NCBI RefSeq assembly: GCF_000306255.2
Contig: NZ_AKWY02000034.1
Coordinates: forward strand, 626,651-690,650
DNA length: 64,000 bases
Source: Leptospira noguchii serovar Panama str. CZ214
GTDB lineage: Bacteria; Spirochaetota; Leptospiria; Leptospirales; Leptospiraceae
Direction of reading: 5' to 3'
Shown here: positions 26,110-32,842 of the stretch, one piece after another
How positions within the stretch are numbered: the stretch's first letter is position 1
How the letters are laid out: every line of letters starts with the position of its first letter
Notes under the pieces: model-generated
Told to the model about the DNA's origin: nothing
Database searches by the model: none
The model's input: only the letters and a program-made list of their open reading frames with translations
Translations under genes and position numbers: made by a program

Positions 26110-27276
26110 ATGAGTTCAGAAATCTTTTCTCAACCCACAGAAAATCAACATCCGATTCCAGAATATTTAAAAACTCCGTTTATTGACTGGCTTTCTTTTT
26201 CGATCGAATACTCAGATGAGTCTTGGAACTGGCTCCACGCGACCTTTGGAGAACTAAAAGTTGAGGAAAAAGGGGCAAATACCGGCCACACACACACTTT
26301 CCGAACGACTGCGGATGTATTCGGTGCATTTTCTCCAGAACGGAAGAGCCAAAAAATTTACATCTCACTTTCCTCCAAAGCTCTATATAATTTTGGAGCC
26401 TCGAAAGAGACTCTTACGACACTCATCCAATCCGCGATCAAACTAAACGGAAGATTTACAAGGATCGACTTAGCACAAGACGACTACGAAGGAAATTTGA
26501 ACCTTGTGAATATCTATGAAAAATTGCAGAGAAAAGAAGTCGCGACACGGTTTAGAGGATACTCTAAATTCGAAGCTCCTTTTGACTTGGTAACATCCGG
26601 ATCTTTATTCAAAGATCCTAAATTAGGAAAGTTAGGATATACGATTTACATCGGAGCGTTTCGAGGAAGTAACGTATTCGTTCGGATCTATGACAAAAAA
26701 TTGCAGACTGGACAGGAATGCGCTTGGCCGATTTGGAACCGAGTCGAATTCCAATTGAATCACGACGCTGCCGACCAATATTGTAACCCGAGCTGGAACG
26801 TAAGTCCGGAAACGGGCGAAATTTTAAATACGAGTGAGAAGTTTCCAGATCCGCGTCGAGCAAAATTCGAAGATCGGAGTTTTCCGAAAACCGCATACTA
26901 CTACCTGAAATTTTTAGATCCAACGTATAAACAAAAAACAAACGAATTTGGTCATTATTATTTAGAAGAAAACGGAAAACAAATGTGGACACCGTGCAAG
27001 TGGTGGACCGAATTCTTGCGAGCGAGCGAATCCGAACCGATTGGACTTCCCAGAAATCAAACCGGCTTGCAAGACATAGACAACTGGTTAAAGAATCAGG
27101 TTTCGGGAGCTGTATTTTTAATGTCCGATCTTTATGGAGACAAATACTTTTCTGAATTGAAAGCAGAAGGAAAAGAGAAGTTCGAGAAAAACAAAAAATA
27201 CCAAAGACTCAAAGAACAATTCAAGGAAAAGAAAAGATTACAAGAGGAAGATATTCCGGATGAGGTCGGATTTTGA
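26110..27276 (+). CDS. Rep_trans-family replication initiation protein
   Basis: 388 aa. Related to initiators of filamentous phages (RstA type) and pT181-like plasmids, which nick one strand to start rolling-circle replication. Visible hallmarks: N-terminal '[11 protein letters not shown]', the acidic motif '[14 protein letters not shown]' (R-x-D-x-A-x-D), and '[22 protein letters not shown]' followed by 'WNRVEFQL'. The lysine/glutamate-rich tail is probably disordered. ATG 26110 gives a standard N-terminus; a frame to 26023 would run into the terminator. It is the only replication gene of the module. Confidence 0.85.
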   Translation: MSSEIFSQPTENQHPIPEYLKTPFIDWLSFSIEYSDESWNWLHATFGELKVEEKGANTGHTHTFRTTADVFGAFSPERKSQKIYISLSSKALYNFGASKETLTTLIQSAIKLNGRFTRIDLAQDDYEGNLNLVNIYEKLQRKEVATRFRGYSKFEAPFDLVTSGSLFKDPKLGKLGYTIYIGAFRGSNVFVRIYDKKLQTGQECAWPIWNRVEFQLNHDAADQYCNPSWNVSPETGEILNTSEKFPDPRRAKFEDRSFPKTAYYYLKFLDPTYKQKTNEFGHYYLEENGKQMWTPCKWWTEFLRASESEPIGLPRNQTGLQDIDNWLKNQVSGAVFLMSDLYGDKYFSELKAEGKEKFEKNKKYQRLKEQFKEKKRLQEEDIPDEVGF

Positions 27277-27362
27277 TCTTGTCCTTACCCTGTTCTTAAA
27301 AAAAAGAAATAAAATTCAACCTGTTCTCAACTTATTCTGAACTTGTTCTATACCTATCATTC
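27277..27362 (+). repeat. Tandem 11-bp repeats, cluster 1
   Basis: Four contiguous 11-mers run from 27319 to 27362: ACCTGTTCTCA, ACTTATTCTGA, ACTTGTTCTAT, ACCTATCATTC. Two more related units (TCTTGTCCTTA, CCCTGTTCTTA) lie at 27277-27298. The period matches one helical turn. A -10 like TATGCT with TG extension (27387-27394) follows, without a good -35, upstream of the gene at 27406. Could be activator sites or iterons. Confidence 0.6.
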
Positions 27363-27405
27363 ACCAAAAACTCAAAAAATTCTCATTGTATGCTAAAATT
27401 CATTC

Positions 27406-27969
27406 GTGAATTCAGTATTTGAGCTACTTAAAAAACTACCAAACGTAAATTCTCCGGCAATCCAAGCACTTCTAACGCATTTGGAGAAAAATCCGCAACG
27501 TTACAAAAATCTAAAATCAAACTTAGATCCGTTGGAATCTTTCGTGGATACGGTCTCTGATGTTTTTCGTTATGCGTATTTGTATCCGGATGATTTAGGG
27601 GAATATAAAAACAAAAGTATATTCGAATTGTATAATTTTGTAAGATTGCTTCCGTATCATGCGGACCCGAAAGGGCTGGAAACAGTGAGTCGTTTTCTTT
27701 ACACAAGGGAACTGGATTTCCCGATTCGGGATTGTGACGATAAAACCGTTCCTATACTCGCTTGGGCGATATTTAACAAAGTGCCTTGCCGCGCGGTTGT
27801 TTGTGGAGAAGGGCAAACTCCTCATCATATTTATCCCGAAGTAAAACTTTCCGGAGTTTGGTATTCAGCGGATGCAACTTACTTCAATCGATGTTCCTTC
27901 GGAATGAAACTCTACGGAGAGAAGTTCAGAAAAGAATACTATCTCTCAAACTTCATAAAAAAATTCTAA
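27406..27969 (+). CDS. Transglutaminase-like cysteine protease-fold protein
   Basis: 187 aa. A Cys-His-Asp triad of the transglutaminase-like superfamily is visible: C110 in 'IRDCDDKTV', H140/H141 in 'HHIYPEV' and D156 in 'YSADATY'. The N-terminal ~100 residues are helical. Such domains act as proteases, peptidases or cross-linkers. In phages they are sometimes virion-associated. It starts at GTG 27406 just after a TATGCT element, so the leader is very short. It shares its upstream 11-bp repeat array with the next gene, suggesting joint control. Confidence 0.7.
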   Translation: MNSVFELLKKLPNVNSPAIQALLTHLEKNPQRYKNLKSNLDPLESFVDTVSDVFRYAYLYPDDLGEYKNKSIFELYNFVRLLPYHADPKGLETVSRFLYTRELDFPIRDCDDKTVPILAWAIFNKVPCRAVVCGEGQTPHHIYPEVKLSGVWYSADATYFNRCSFGMKLYGEKFRKEYYLSNFIKKF

Positions 27970-27976
27970 TTTTTTA

Positions 27977-28009
27977 ACCTGTCGTTTACCTGTCTTTAAC
28001 CTATTAGCA
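27977..28009 (+). repeat. Tandem 11-bp repeats, cluster 2
   Basis: Three contiguous units: ACCTGTCGTTT, ACCTGTCTTTA, ACCTATTAGCA (27977-28009), the same family and period as cluster 1. They sit ~60 bp upstream of the ATG at 28069. A candidate promoter (TTGTAC 28029-28034, TTATCC 28051-28056) lies between. Confidence 0.6.
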
Positions 28010-28037
28010 GGTAGTAAAAATTCAGAGCTTGTACTTT

Positions 28038-28064
28038 TTTTCAAAGACTGTTATCCTTTGAAAA
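28038..28064 (+). promoter_or_regulatory. Palindrome overlapping the promoter of the last module gene
   Basis: TTTTCAAAG (28038-28046) and CTTTGAAAA (28056-28064) are perfect 9-bp arms spaced by 9 bp. The left arm of the symmetry overlaps the -10-like TTATCC. Probable operator, or a hairpin in the leader 4 nt before the ATG. Confidence 0.5.
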
Positions 28065-28068
28065 CAGT

Positions 28069-28578
28069 ATGAGTTACCGACTAACGTTAGAAGGAGATAA
28101 AAGCCTTCCCGAAGACTTCCAAATTATCCGGGCTTATGGAAAATTTATTCCTACCGGAGAATTACAAGGAGATGAACTTTTTGGAGATTTTTATTTAGAA
28201 GGATTCAATTACTATTCTCCTTCCGTAGCTCAACTTTCCGGACCCGAGGCCGCACTCGATACAGTTCACCTCGGAAGTTTTTTTCATGATGACGCCTATT
28301 CGGTTGCACTGTCTGGGGATGAGTTAGGAAGGTTTGGTGCACTTTTTCGGGGAATAAAATTACCTTCAATCAAACCGATCCGATTTCCTAACGTCCGAAT
28401 CAAAGCGCCTAACTTGAGTAAGTCGTTTAAAGGTATATCAAAAGGAATTTCGAGTGCCGGAAAATCCGTCATGAAAGCCGGAAAGGACATTGTTAAGGCT
28501 CACGGAAAAGCGTTTAAGGATGCCGGAATGTCCCCACCCACAAGTATACTTCCAGAAACGCATCTAAAACGAGACTGA
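28069..28578 (+). CDS. Hypothetical protein with basic amphipathic C-terminus
   Basis: 169 aa. Residues 1-105 are acidic and beta-rich (repeated 'GDELFGDFYLEG', 'GDELGRFG'). From about residue 115 the protein becomes a glycine/lysine/serine-rich amphipathic helix (KSFKGISKGISSAGKSVMKA). This layout is reminiscent of virion proteins that disrupt membranes or bind DNA, but no family is recognised. It is controlled, by position, by the second 11-bp repeat array and a palindrome. It ends the module. Confidence 0.6.
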   Translation: MSYRLTLEGDKSLPEDFQIIRAYGKFIPTGELQGDELFGDFYLEGFNYYSPSVAQLSGPEAALDTVHLGSFFHDDAYSVALSGDELGRFGALFRGIKLPSIKPIRFPNVRIKAPNLSKSFKGISKGISSAGKSVMKAGKDIVKAHGKAFKDAGMSPPTSILPETHLKRD

Positions 28579-28580
28579 AA

Positions 28581-28617
28581 AGTATAAAAAAATACTAAAA
28601 AACATTCTTTTAAGAAT
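28581..28617. terminator. Weak bidirectional hairpins between module and prophage
   Basis: AGTAT/ATACT (28581-28596) and ATTCT/AGAAT (28604-28617), each followed by T-runs on one or both strands, lie between the convergent ends of the Rep module (+) and the prophage early operon (-). Confidence 0.45.
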
Positions 28618-28626
28618 CTTTTTGGT

Positions 28627-29223
28627 TCAAAGTTGAGAAGAATTTCTAAGGTTTGTTTCTCTTTCGAAACGAGATTTCATAGATTTAAGAGCTTCAATAA
28701 GTGATTGATATTGATGAAAGGAGAGTTTTTCGGAAGGAATTTTGAAGGTTTTTTGAGCCATCGATTCCAAAGAAATCTGATACGGTGCAATTTTATTCAC
28801 TTGAGAGAGAAGTATTTTGGTCATTTCTTTCTGGTCTATTGAAGGAATTGAGAAGACCTGAGATTTTGGAATGGATCTCTTCTTATCTCGTCTCTGTGAT
28901 CTTCTGAAGACTCCTGGATGTGCTTTTTTTAATGAATCGATAATCTTTTGAATTTGGCTTTCGGAAAGAAAACTTAGTCTTTCACCCATTGCCAAAGACG
29001 AGCTAATCTCTTGAAGAGTTTCCTTTGAATACCCTATATTTCGTCCAACAGCAAAAAGCTGTTTCAAACGTTGCTTTCTTTTCTCTTCTTCAACTGTATC
29101 CTTCATATAGTTTTTTTGAGAAATGGTTCGATTTGATCCTTCAAATTCCTCTTCAAAATCCCGGCATTTACAAGACCCATTCCGATAATATCCCATACAC
29201 CCCGTTTGACTCGGTGCATCCAT
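28627..29223 (-). CDS. GemA/gp16-like early protein
   Basis: 198 aa. The middle part fits the Mu gp16 (DUF1018/GemA) pattern: 'LKQLFAVGRNIGYSKETLQEI', then 'LSESQIQKIIDSLKK', and a second helical copy near the C-terminus. In Mu, GemA modulates host gene expression and DNA supercoiling. The N-terminus is extended with a cysteine pair (GSCKC). GGAGA lies 4 nt before the ATG. It is the last gene of the leftward early operon. Confidence 0.5.
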   Translation of the reverse strand: MDAPSQTGCMGYYRNGSCKCRDFEEEFEGSNRTISQKNYMKDTVEEEKRKQRLKQLFAVGRNIGYSKETLQEISSSLAMGERLSFLSESQIQKIIDSLKKAHPGVFRRSQRRDKKRSIPKSQVFSIPSIDQKEMTKILLSQVNKIAPYQISLESMAQKTFKIPSEKLSFHQYQSLIEALKSMKSRFERETNLRNSSQL

Positions 29224-29234
29224 AGTATCTCCAT

Positions 29235-29492
29235 TTACTTCCGATTTCTATCGAAGCATTCAATCATCGAAATAGATACAGCGGCAACTTGTATCAGTTC
29301 GTTTCTATACTCAGAGTAATCATGATTTTTACCTTCGTATCTAAAGTAAGATTCAAGGGCGGCTTTTTGAACTTCGCCAACTTCCTCTCCAAGTATCATA
29401 CACCATTCCACAGGTTTGTGATTTTGTGGACCGAACTTTAAATCTTGTTTATCGCGTTCTTCGGAGATCTCTTTAAAAATGTTTTCTCTCAC
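29235..29492 (-). CDS. MazG-like nucleotide pyrophosphohydrolase
   Basis: 85 aa. Matches the MazG/phosphoribosyl-ATP-pyrophosphatase helical fold: metal-binding 'LGEEVGEVQKAALE' (ExxE) and 'EYRNELIQVAAVSIS' (second acidic motif). It probably hydrolyses non-canonical or alarmone nucleotides to monophosphates. Phage copies are thought to tune host nucleotide pools. The GTG start overlaps the upstream TGA (GTGA), so it is coupled to the DUF488 gene. Confidence 0.7.
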   Translation of the reverse strand: MRENIFKEISEERDKQDLKFGPQNHKPVEWCMILGEEVGEVQKAALESYFRYEGKNHDYSEYRNELIQVAAVSISMIECFDRNRK

Positions 29493-29853
29493 TTATTATC
29501 TACCTCCCTATATTCCGCTACATGAAATCCGCTTTTGATAAACCAAAGTGCTACACGAGATCGATGGCATTCAACCGGATCTTTTTCATAACAACACAAT
29601 GCAATTGGATTATTGTTGGAGAGTGTTTTGAGTTGATCAATTATTTCCATAACATTCAAATTTTCTAAAATAGAATCGAATTTTTTCCAGTCATATCCTT
29701 CATTTAGCATTTCTTTTGTGGGAGCCAGTATTTTAAATTGAATTTGTTTCCCCTTTGCAATCCAGCGAGGGGAAAATCTTGAAATATTAAAACAACGTAT
29801 CCGGCTGCCAGCAGTTTATCGGTTTTATGATGATAGGATGTTACGATTTTCAT
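29489..29853 (-). pseudogene. DUF488 protein, frameshifted
   Basis: Two frames together make a full DUF488 protein. The N-terminus 'MKIVTSYHHKTDKL' runs from ATG 29853. After a shift near 29790 the other frame continues 'ISRFSPRWIAKGKQIQFKIL' and ends with the signature 'LCCYEKDPVECHRSRVA'. One missing T in a TTTT run would explain the break. The ATG overlaps the upstream stop (TAATG). Function of DUF488 is unknown; the cysteine/histidine motif suggests catalysis. Either inactivated or a sequencing undercall. Confidence 0.7.
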
Positions 29854-30077
29854 TATGCCCCTCCTGACCCTTCCTGTGGTGGAAATTTATTTCCGTTGTT
29901 GTTTAAATTTTCTTGTGGTTGATAACCACTTCTTTCGATTCGGATCGGTTCTTTGAATAGAACTCGAAATATAAGATACCAGAGGAAAAGAGCAAAAATT
30001 CCAACCAGTAACCAGATAGTGAGAGTTCCCATGACCGTATACATAAGAACCAATTCAAAAATTTCTAATTGACTCAT
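29853..30077 (-). CDS. Small single-helix membrane protein
   Basis: 74 aa from ATG 30077. One long hydrophobic helix (about residues 9-37), then a basic and glutamine/asparagine/glycine-rich cytoplasmic tail. It is unrecognised. Located in the phage early operon; the stop overlaps the DUF488 start. The frame extends to 30125, but that would bury the neighbour. Confidence 0.55.
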   Translation of the reverse strand: MSQLEIFELVLMYTVMGTLTIWLLVGIFALFLWYLIFRVLFKEPIRIERSGYQPQENLNNNGNKFPPQEGSGGA

Positions 30078-30219
30078 GCTGATCTTTGCTTCTCCAAGTA
30101 TCATTCTCGAATTCCCACTCTTCAACAGACCAACCCAGCTCAGTGAGTTTCATAATTGCGGTCTCTGAATCCGAATCAAGAAGGTCGTATGCTTGATGGA
30201 AATCGATAGAGTTTTTCAA
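30055..30219 (-). CDS. Hypothetical 54-aa early protein
   Basis: Helical acidic peptide (DFHQAYDLLDSDSETAIMKL, then 'GWSVEEWEFENDTW'). TTG start at 30219 overlaps the upstream TGA (TTGA), and it overlaps the next gene by 23 nt. The regular overlaps support it, but the start codon is weak. Confidence 0.4.
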   Translation of the reverse strand: MKNSIDFHQAYDLLDSDSETAIMKLTELGWSVEEWEFENDTWRSKDQHESIRNF

Positions 30220-30371
30220 TGCGACTCTCTCAGGTTCGAGATAGTTTTTTGATCTTCTAATGTTTCTCTTTCATGCTTTTTTAGATCATCAAAGAAGAGA
30301 GATTTTCGAATATTATACAAAAGTTGAGTCACTTCTTCGTATCTTTGGATCGTTTTAATTTGAATGCTCAT
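30216..30371 (-). CDS. Hypothetical 51-aa early protein
   Basis: Basic helical peptide beginning 'MSIQIKTIQRYEEVTQLLYN' and ending 'NLRESH'. AAGGAGAACAG precedes ATG 30371. It overlaps the previous stop region by 17 nt. No family. Confidence 0.45.
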   Translation of the reverse strand: MSIQIKTIQRYEEVTQLLYNIRKSLFFDDLKKHERETLEDQKTISNLRESH

Positions 30372-30501
30372 TGCTTTCTGTTCTCCTTCTTAACTCGACA
30401 TAGTATTTTCGCATCCGTTCAGTTTTTAAGTAGTCTGGAAGATCCTTCCAACGTCTTGGAGTCCAACCGCGACGAAGGAAGTTTTCACAGTGATTATCCA
30501 A
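30355..30501 (-). CDS. Hypothetical 48-aa basic early protein
   Basis: Reads 'MDNHCENFLRRGWTPRRWKD' and continues rich in Arg/Lys/Tyr. TTG 30501 has GGAGG 4 nt upstream. Another frame from ATG 30547 overlaps and could be its original N-terminus if a frameshift lies near 30510. Confidence 0.4.
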   Translation of the reverse strand: MDNHCENFLRRGWTPRRWKDLPDYLKTERMRKYYVELRRRTESNEHSN

Positions 30502-30550
30502 AGATCCTCCGAGCGTTTTAAATCAATGGGATCCTCTTCGTGGCTCATAA

Positions 30551-30700
30551 CTAAAGTCCTGACTCAGTCGGATATTTATCCAGGATCCATTCCACGAGAT
30601 AAAATATCTGATCAACATTGTCGCTTTGGTTTGAATCTGTTGCTGCAAGGTCTTGGATGGTTTCCAAAACCTTGCGAACTTTTAGCGGAAGTTCGTTCAT
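30551..30700 (-). CDS. Hypothetical 49-aa early protein
   Basis: Acidic helical peptide ([20 protein letters not shown]...). The ATG overlaps the TGA of the third gam segment (ATGA), which supports both the start and the reading of gam through three frames. Confidence 0.5.
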   Translation of the reverse strand: MNELPLKVRKVLETIQDLAATDSNQSDNVDQIFYLVEWILDKYPTESGL

Positions 30701-31291
30701 GCGGCGTCTCCGATCGCTTCGATTTCTACATCCGTTTCGGATGGAGAGATGTATAAACGCTCGGATTCTTCGTTGAGTTCTACCCCGATTTTTTGCATTG
30801 CCTTCAATGGTTCCGCAAGGATCTGTTCTTTGTTCAACTCCAACTTAACTCGAAGGAAGACACCGCTTAATCGAGAAACGAGACTGTTAAACTTTTGAGA
30901 AGACCATTCTCTGAAAGAATTCTATCAAAGAGTTTTTGCGTTGCCCGTGTCTTGACACTTGCCGGAATTCTTCTCAACTTTAAAATACCTGTGGTCAATT
31001 TGCAGGTTTTATACTCTGGATCAGGAAAGAGATCTTCCTTATGATGATCCACGAAGTGCTTTATCCCAGCCGCAATGTGTTGGATTTTTAAGTCCAATGG
31101 GGAAATCTTTTCCTGAAGATCGTTTTGGAGCTTGCTGATTTGGTCGTCTGTCTCGCTCGTGATTCGATCTCTCTGGCGTTTGAACTCCCCAAGCTGTTGC
31201 ACACGGCTTGGGTGAGGTCATCGCGGTTTACGTAGTTGTTATCCGGTAAATCAACTAATGTATTTTTACTCGTCTTTTCCTTTTTAGCCAC
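30697..31291 (-). pseudogene. gam: Host-nuclease inhibitor Gam, split by two frameshifts
   Basis: Mu Gam binds DNA ends and blocks RecBCD-type exonucleases. Here the family sequence is spread over three frames. GTG 31291 (AGGAGG 5 nt upstream) gives the N-terminus through '[11 protein letters not shown]'. The middle frame gives '[20 protein letters not shown]' and '[20 protein letters not shown]', the Gam core. The third frame gives '[20 protein letters not shown]'. Each junction would be repaired by one extra base in a homopolymer (GGGG near 31185, AAAA near 30890). Either the gene is dead or the sequence has undercalled runs. Confidence 0.75.
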
Positions 31292-31300
31292 GATGACCTC

Positions 31301-31468
31301 CTATTCTTTCGGTTCCGAATTCTCAGGAGTCATGTCTACTGCGACTCCGCTTGCAGAGGAAGGAATGACTTTAGCAGGTGGAACCTGATTCTTTAGCTTC
31401 TTCTTCTTTCCCGTTTTTTTGGTAGCGACTTTCTTCTTCGCAACCTTTTTCTTCTTTGCAATCGCCAT
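31301..31468 (-). CDS. Lysine-rich histone-like peptide
   Basis: 55 aa. The first half is nearly all Lys/Ala/Val/Thr (KKKKVAKKKVATKKTGKKKK), resembling histone H1-type or HU-tail DNA binders; the second half is acidic and Ser-rich. It starts at ATG 31468 with GGAAGGAGAAAC upstream, and its stop is embedded in the AGGAGG of gam. Probable phage DNA-binding protein. Confidence 0.55.
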   Translation of the reverse strand: MAIAKKKKVAKKKVATKKTGKKKKLKNQVPPAKVIPSSASGVAVDMTPENSEPKE

Positions 31469-31483
31469 ACGTTTCTCCTTCCT

Positions 31484-31810
31484 TTATACCGCGACTTGAT
31501 CCACGACGAATTCACCCAAAGCAGATTGAAGATCCTTCAATTCACTTTCGAGTGACTTGAGATTTTTCTTTTGCTCTTCCTTTGCGGTTTTCAATCGATC
31601 TTTTACGGTTTTGATTTTGTCATCGATCGCTTGAATCTTTACTTTCTTTTCCTCTTCTAAAAGCTGGATCGTTTCTTTCTTCTCCTCCTCTAAAAGTGTA
31701 ACCTCAGTTTCAAGATCTCCCGAATTCGTTTTAAATTCAGAGATCTGTTTTTTGACTTCAGCTACTCTTTGCAGAGCGTTATTGTGTTCTTCCTGGTTTG
31801 CGATTTTCAT
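31484..31810 (-). CDS. Coiled-coil early protein
   Basis: 108 aa from ATG 31810, almost entirely one Glu/Lys/Leu-rich coiled coil (about residues 15-95). No family. It lies between the B-type ATPase and the basic peptide. Could be an accessory to replication or to the transposition complex. Confidence 0.6.
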   Translation of the reverse strand: MKIANQEEHNNALQRVAEVKKQISEFKTNSGDLETEVTLLEEEKKETIQLLEEEKKVKIQAIDDKIKTVKDRLKTAKEEQKKNLKSLESELKDLQSALGEFVVDQVAV

Positions 31811-31837
31811 GTTACCTCTCAATATTAAAATATTGCG

Positions 31838-32842
31838 TTATTCGTTTGCTGTTCTTAGGAGGACTTCCGCAGACTGAACATCACCCGGTGAACGATCTCT
31901 GATTAGATCTATAGCCGCTTCGAACGTCATCTTTTGACCGTCAAGACTCAGTCTTGATTTCTTAATGTCACTTTCGTCACCGCTTAGATATGTAGAGATT
32001 GCGGCTTTGCTTAATTCTTTACCCGTAATTTCTCGAACTCTTCTTGCTACTTCACGTTGAGTGATCTTAAGTTTTTTGAGTATTTCTCCAAAGGATTGTG
32101 GAAAGATGATCTTTGCTTGATCATAAGTGAGAACTCGATTCCATCCAGGGAATGTTCTCTCGATTTTTTGGATCTGATGTTTCACTCCGAGTGGAGTCGG
32201 GAATGTGTTCTGGATAAAAATCTGACGAGACTTTTGTCCATTCTGTCCAGACTCGAATTTGACTTCGAAAGCTCGCTCTGCGAATGAAAGAACTTCGTTG
32301 TCTTTAAGCGGTTCCAAATTCGTCTTGCGAATTCTCCATCCAATCTCTTGAGTCTTAATCAAAGAGCGAAGCCAAGGGCCTTCGTTTTTTCCAAACATGA
32401 CGATTGAGAAAAGATTTTCTTTTTCGGGAATGCTAATCTCATGAATCTTTTTTAGGTCTCTAAGAAGTTTGCCAGAGAGAGCCTGTGACTCATCGAATAA
32501 TAGAACGATCTTACGCTTTCGTTTAAAAGCGGCAGTAAGGATCTCTCTAAGAATCAGTTGTTTCGCATGAGCGTTTCCGGGAATTTCTCTATCCGGACTA
32601 AGTTCAGAGATCATCACTTTCATAATCTGATTGATGTTGTAATCGAAACTTTCATAGCATCTTCCCATTTCAATTACTTGAAACCTATTCGGATAATCGC
32701 GCCAAAAATGTAGCATGTGTTCGTATAGAAACGTCTTACCTGCGCCAACATGTCCGACGACGCACTCCCAACCGGAACTGTCGACGGCATGCTTGATTGC
32801 TCTAATTACCCTATTTGTGTTTTCCGTATCTACAAAACTCAT
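31838..32842 (-). CDS. MuB-type transposition ATPase
   Basis: 334 aa AAA-type ATPase that selects target DNA and stimulates the transposase. Walker A is GHVGAGKT (residues 30-37) and Walker B KIVLLFDES (111-119). Unlike Mu B, whose DNA-binding domain is N-terminal, a helix-turn-helix-like segment lies near the C-terminus ('KITQREVARRVREITGKE', about 260-280, followed by 'SKAAISTYLSG'). The ATG overlaps the transposase stop (ATGA), so the two are translated as a pair. Confidence 0.88.
   Translation of the reverse strand: MSFVDTENTNRVIRAIKHAVDSSGWECVVGHVGAGKTFLYEHMLHFWRDYPNRFQVIEMGRCYESFDYNINQIMKVMISELSPDREIPGNAHAKQLILREILTAAFKRKRKIVLLFDESQALSGKLLRDLKKIHEISIPEKENLFSIVMFGKNEGPWLRSLIKTQEIGWRIRKTNLEPLKDNEVLSFAERAFEVKFESGQNGQKSRQIFIQNTFPTPLGVKHQIQKIERTFPGWNRVLTYDQAKIIFPQSFGEILKKLKITQREVARRVREITGKELSKAAISTYLSGDESDIKKSRLSLDGQKMTFEAAIDLIRDRSPGDVQSAEVLLRTANE

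Noticed and set aside
30425..30547. 40-codon early frame from ATG 30547
   Set aside because: It overlaps the better-supported 30355-30501 gene and could be its displaced N-terminus, so it was only mentioned there.
31039..31221. Third reading frame over gam
   Set aside because: No Gam-like residues. It is a by-product of the frame breaks.
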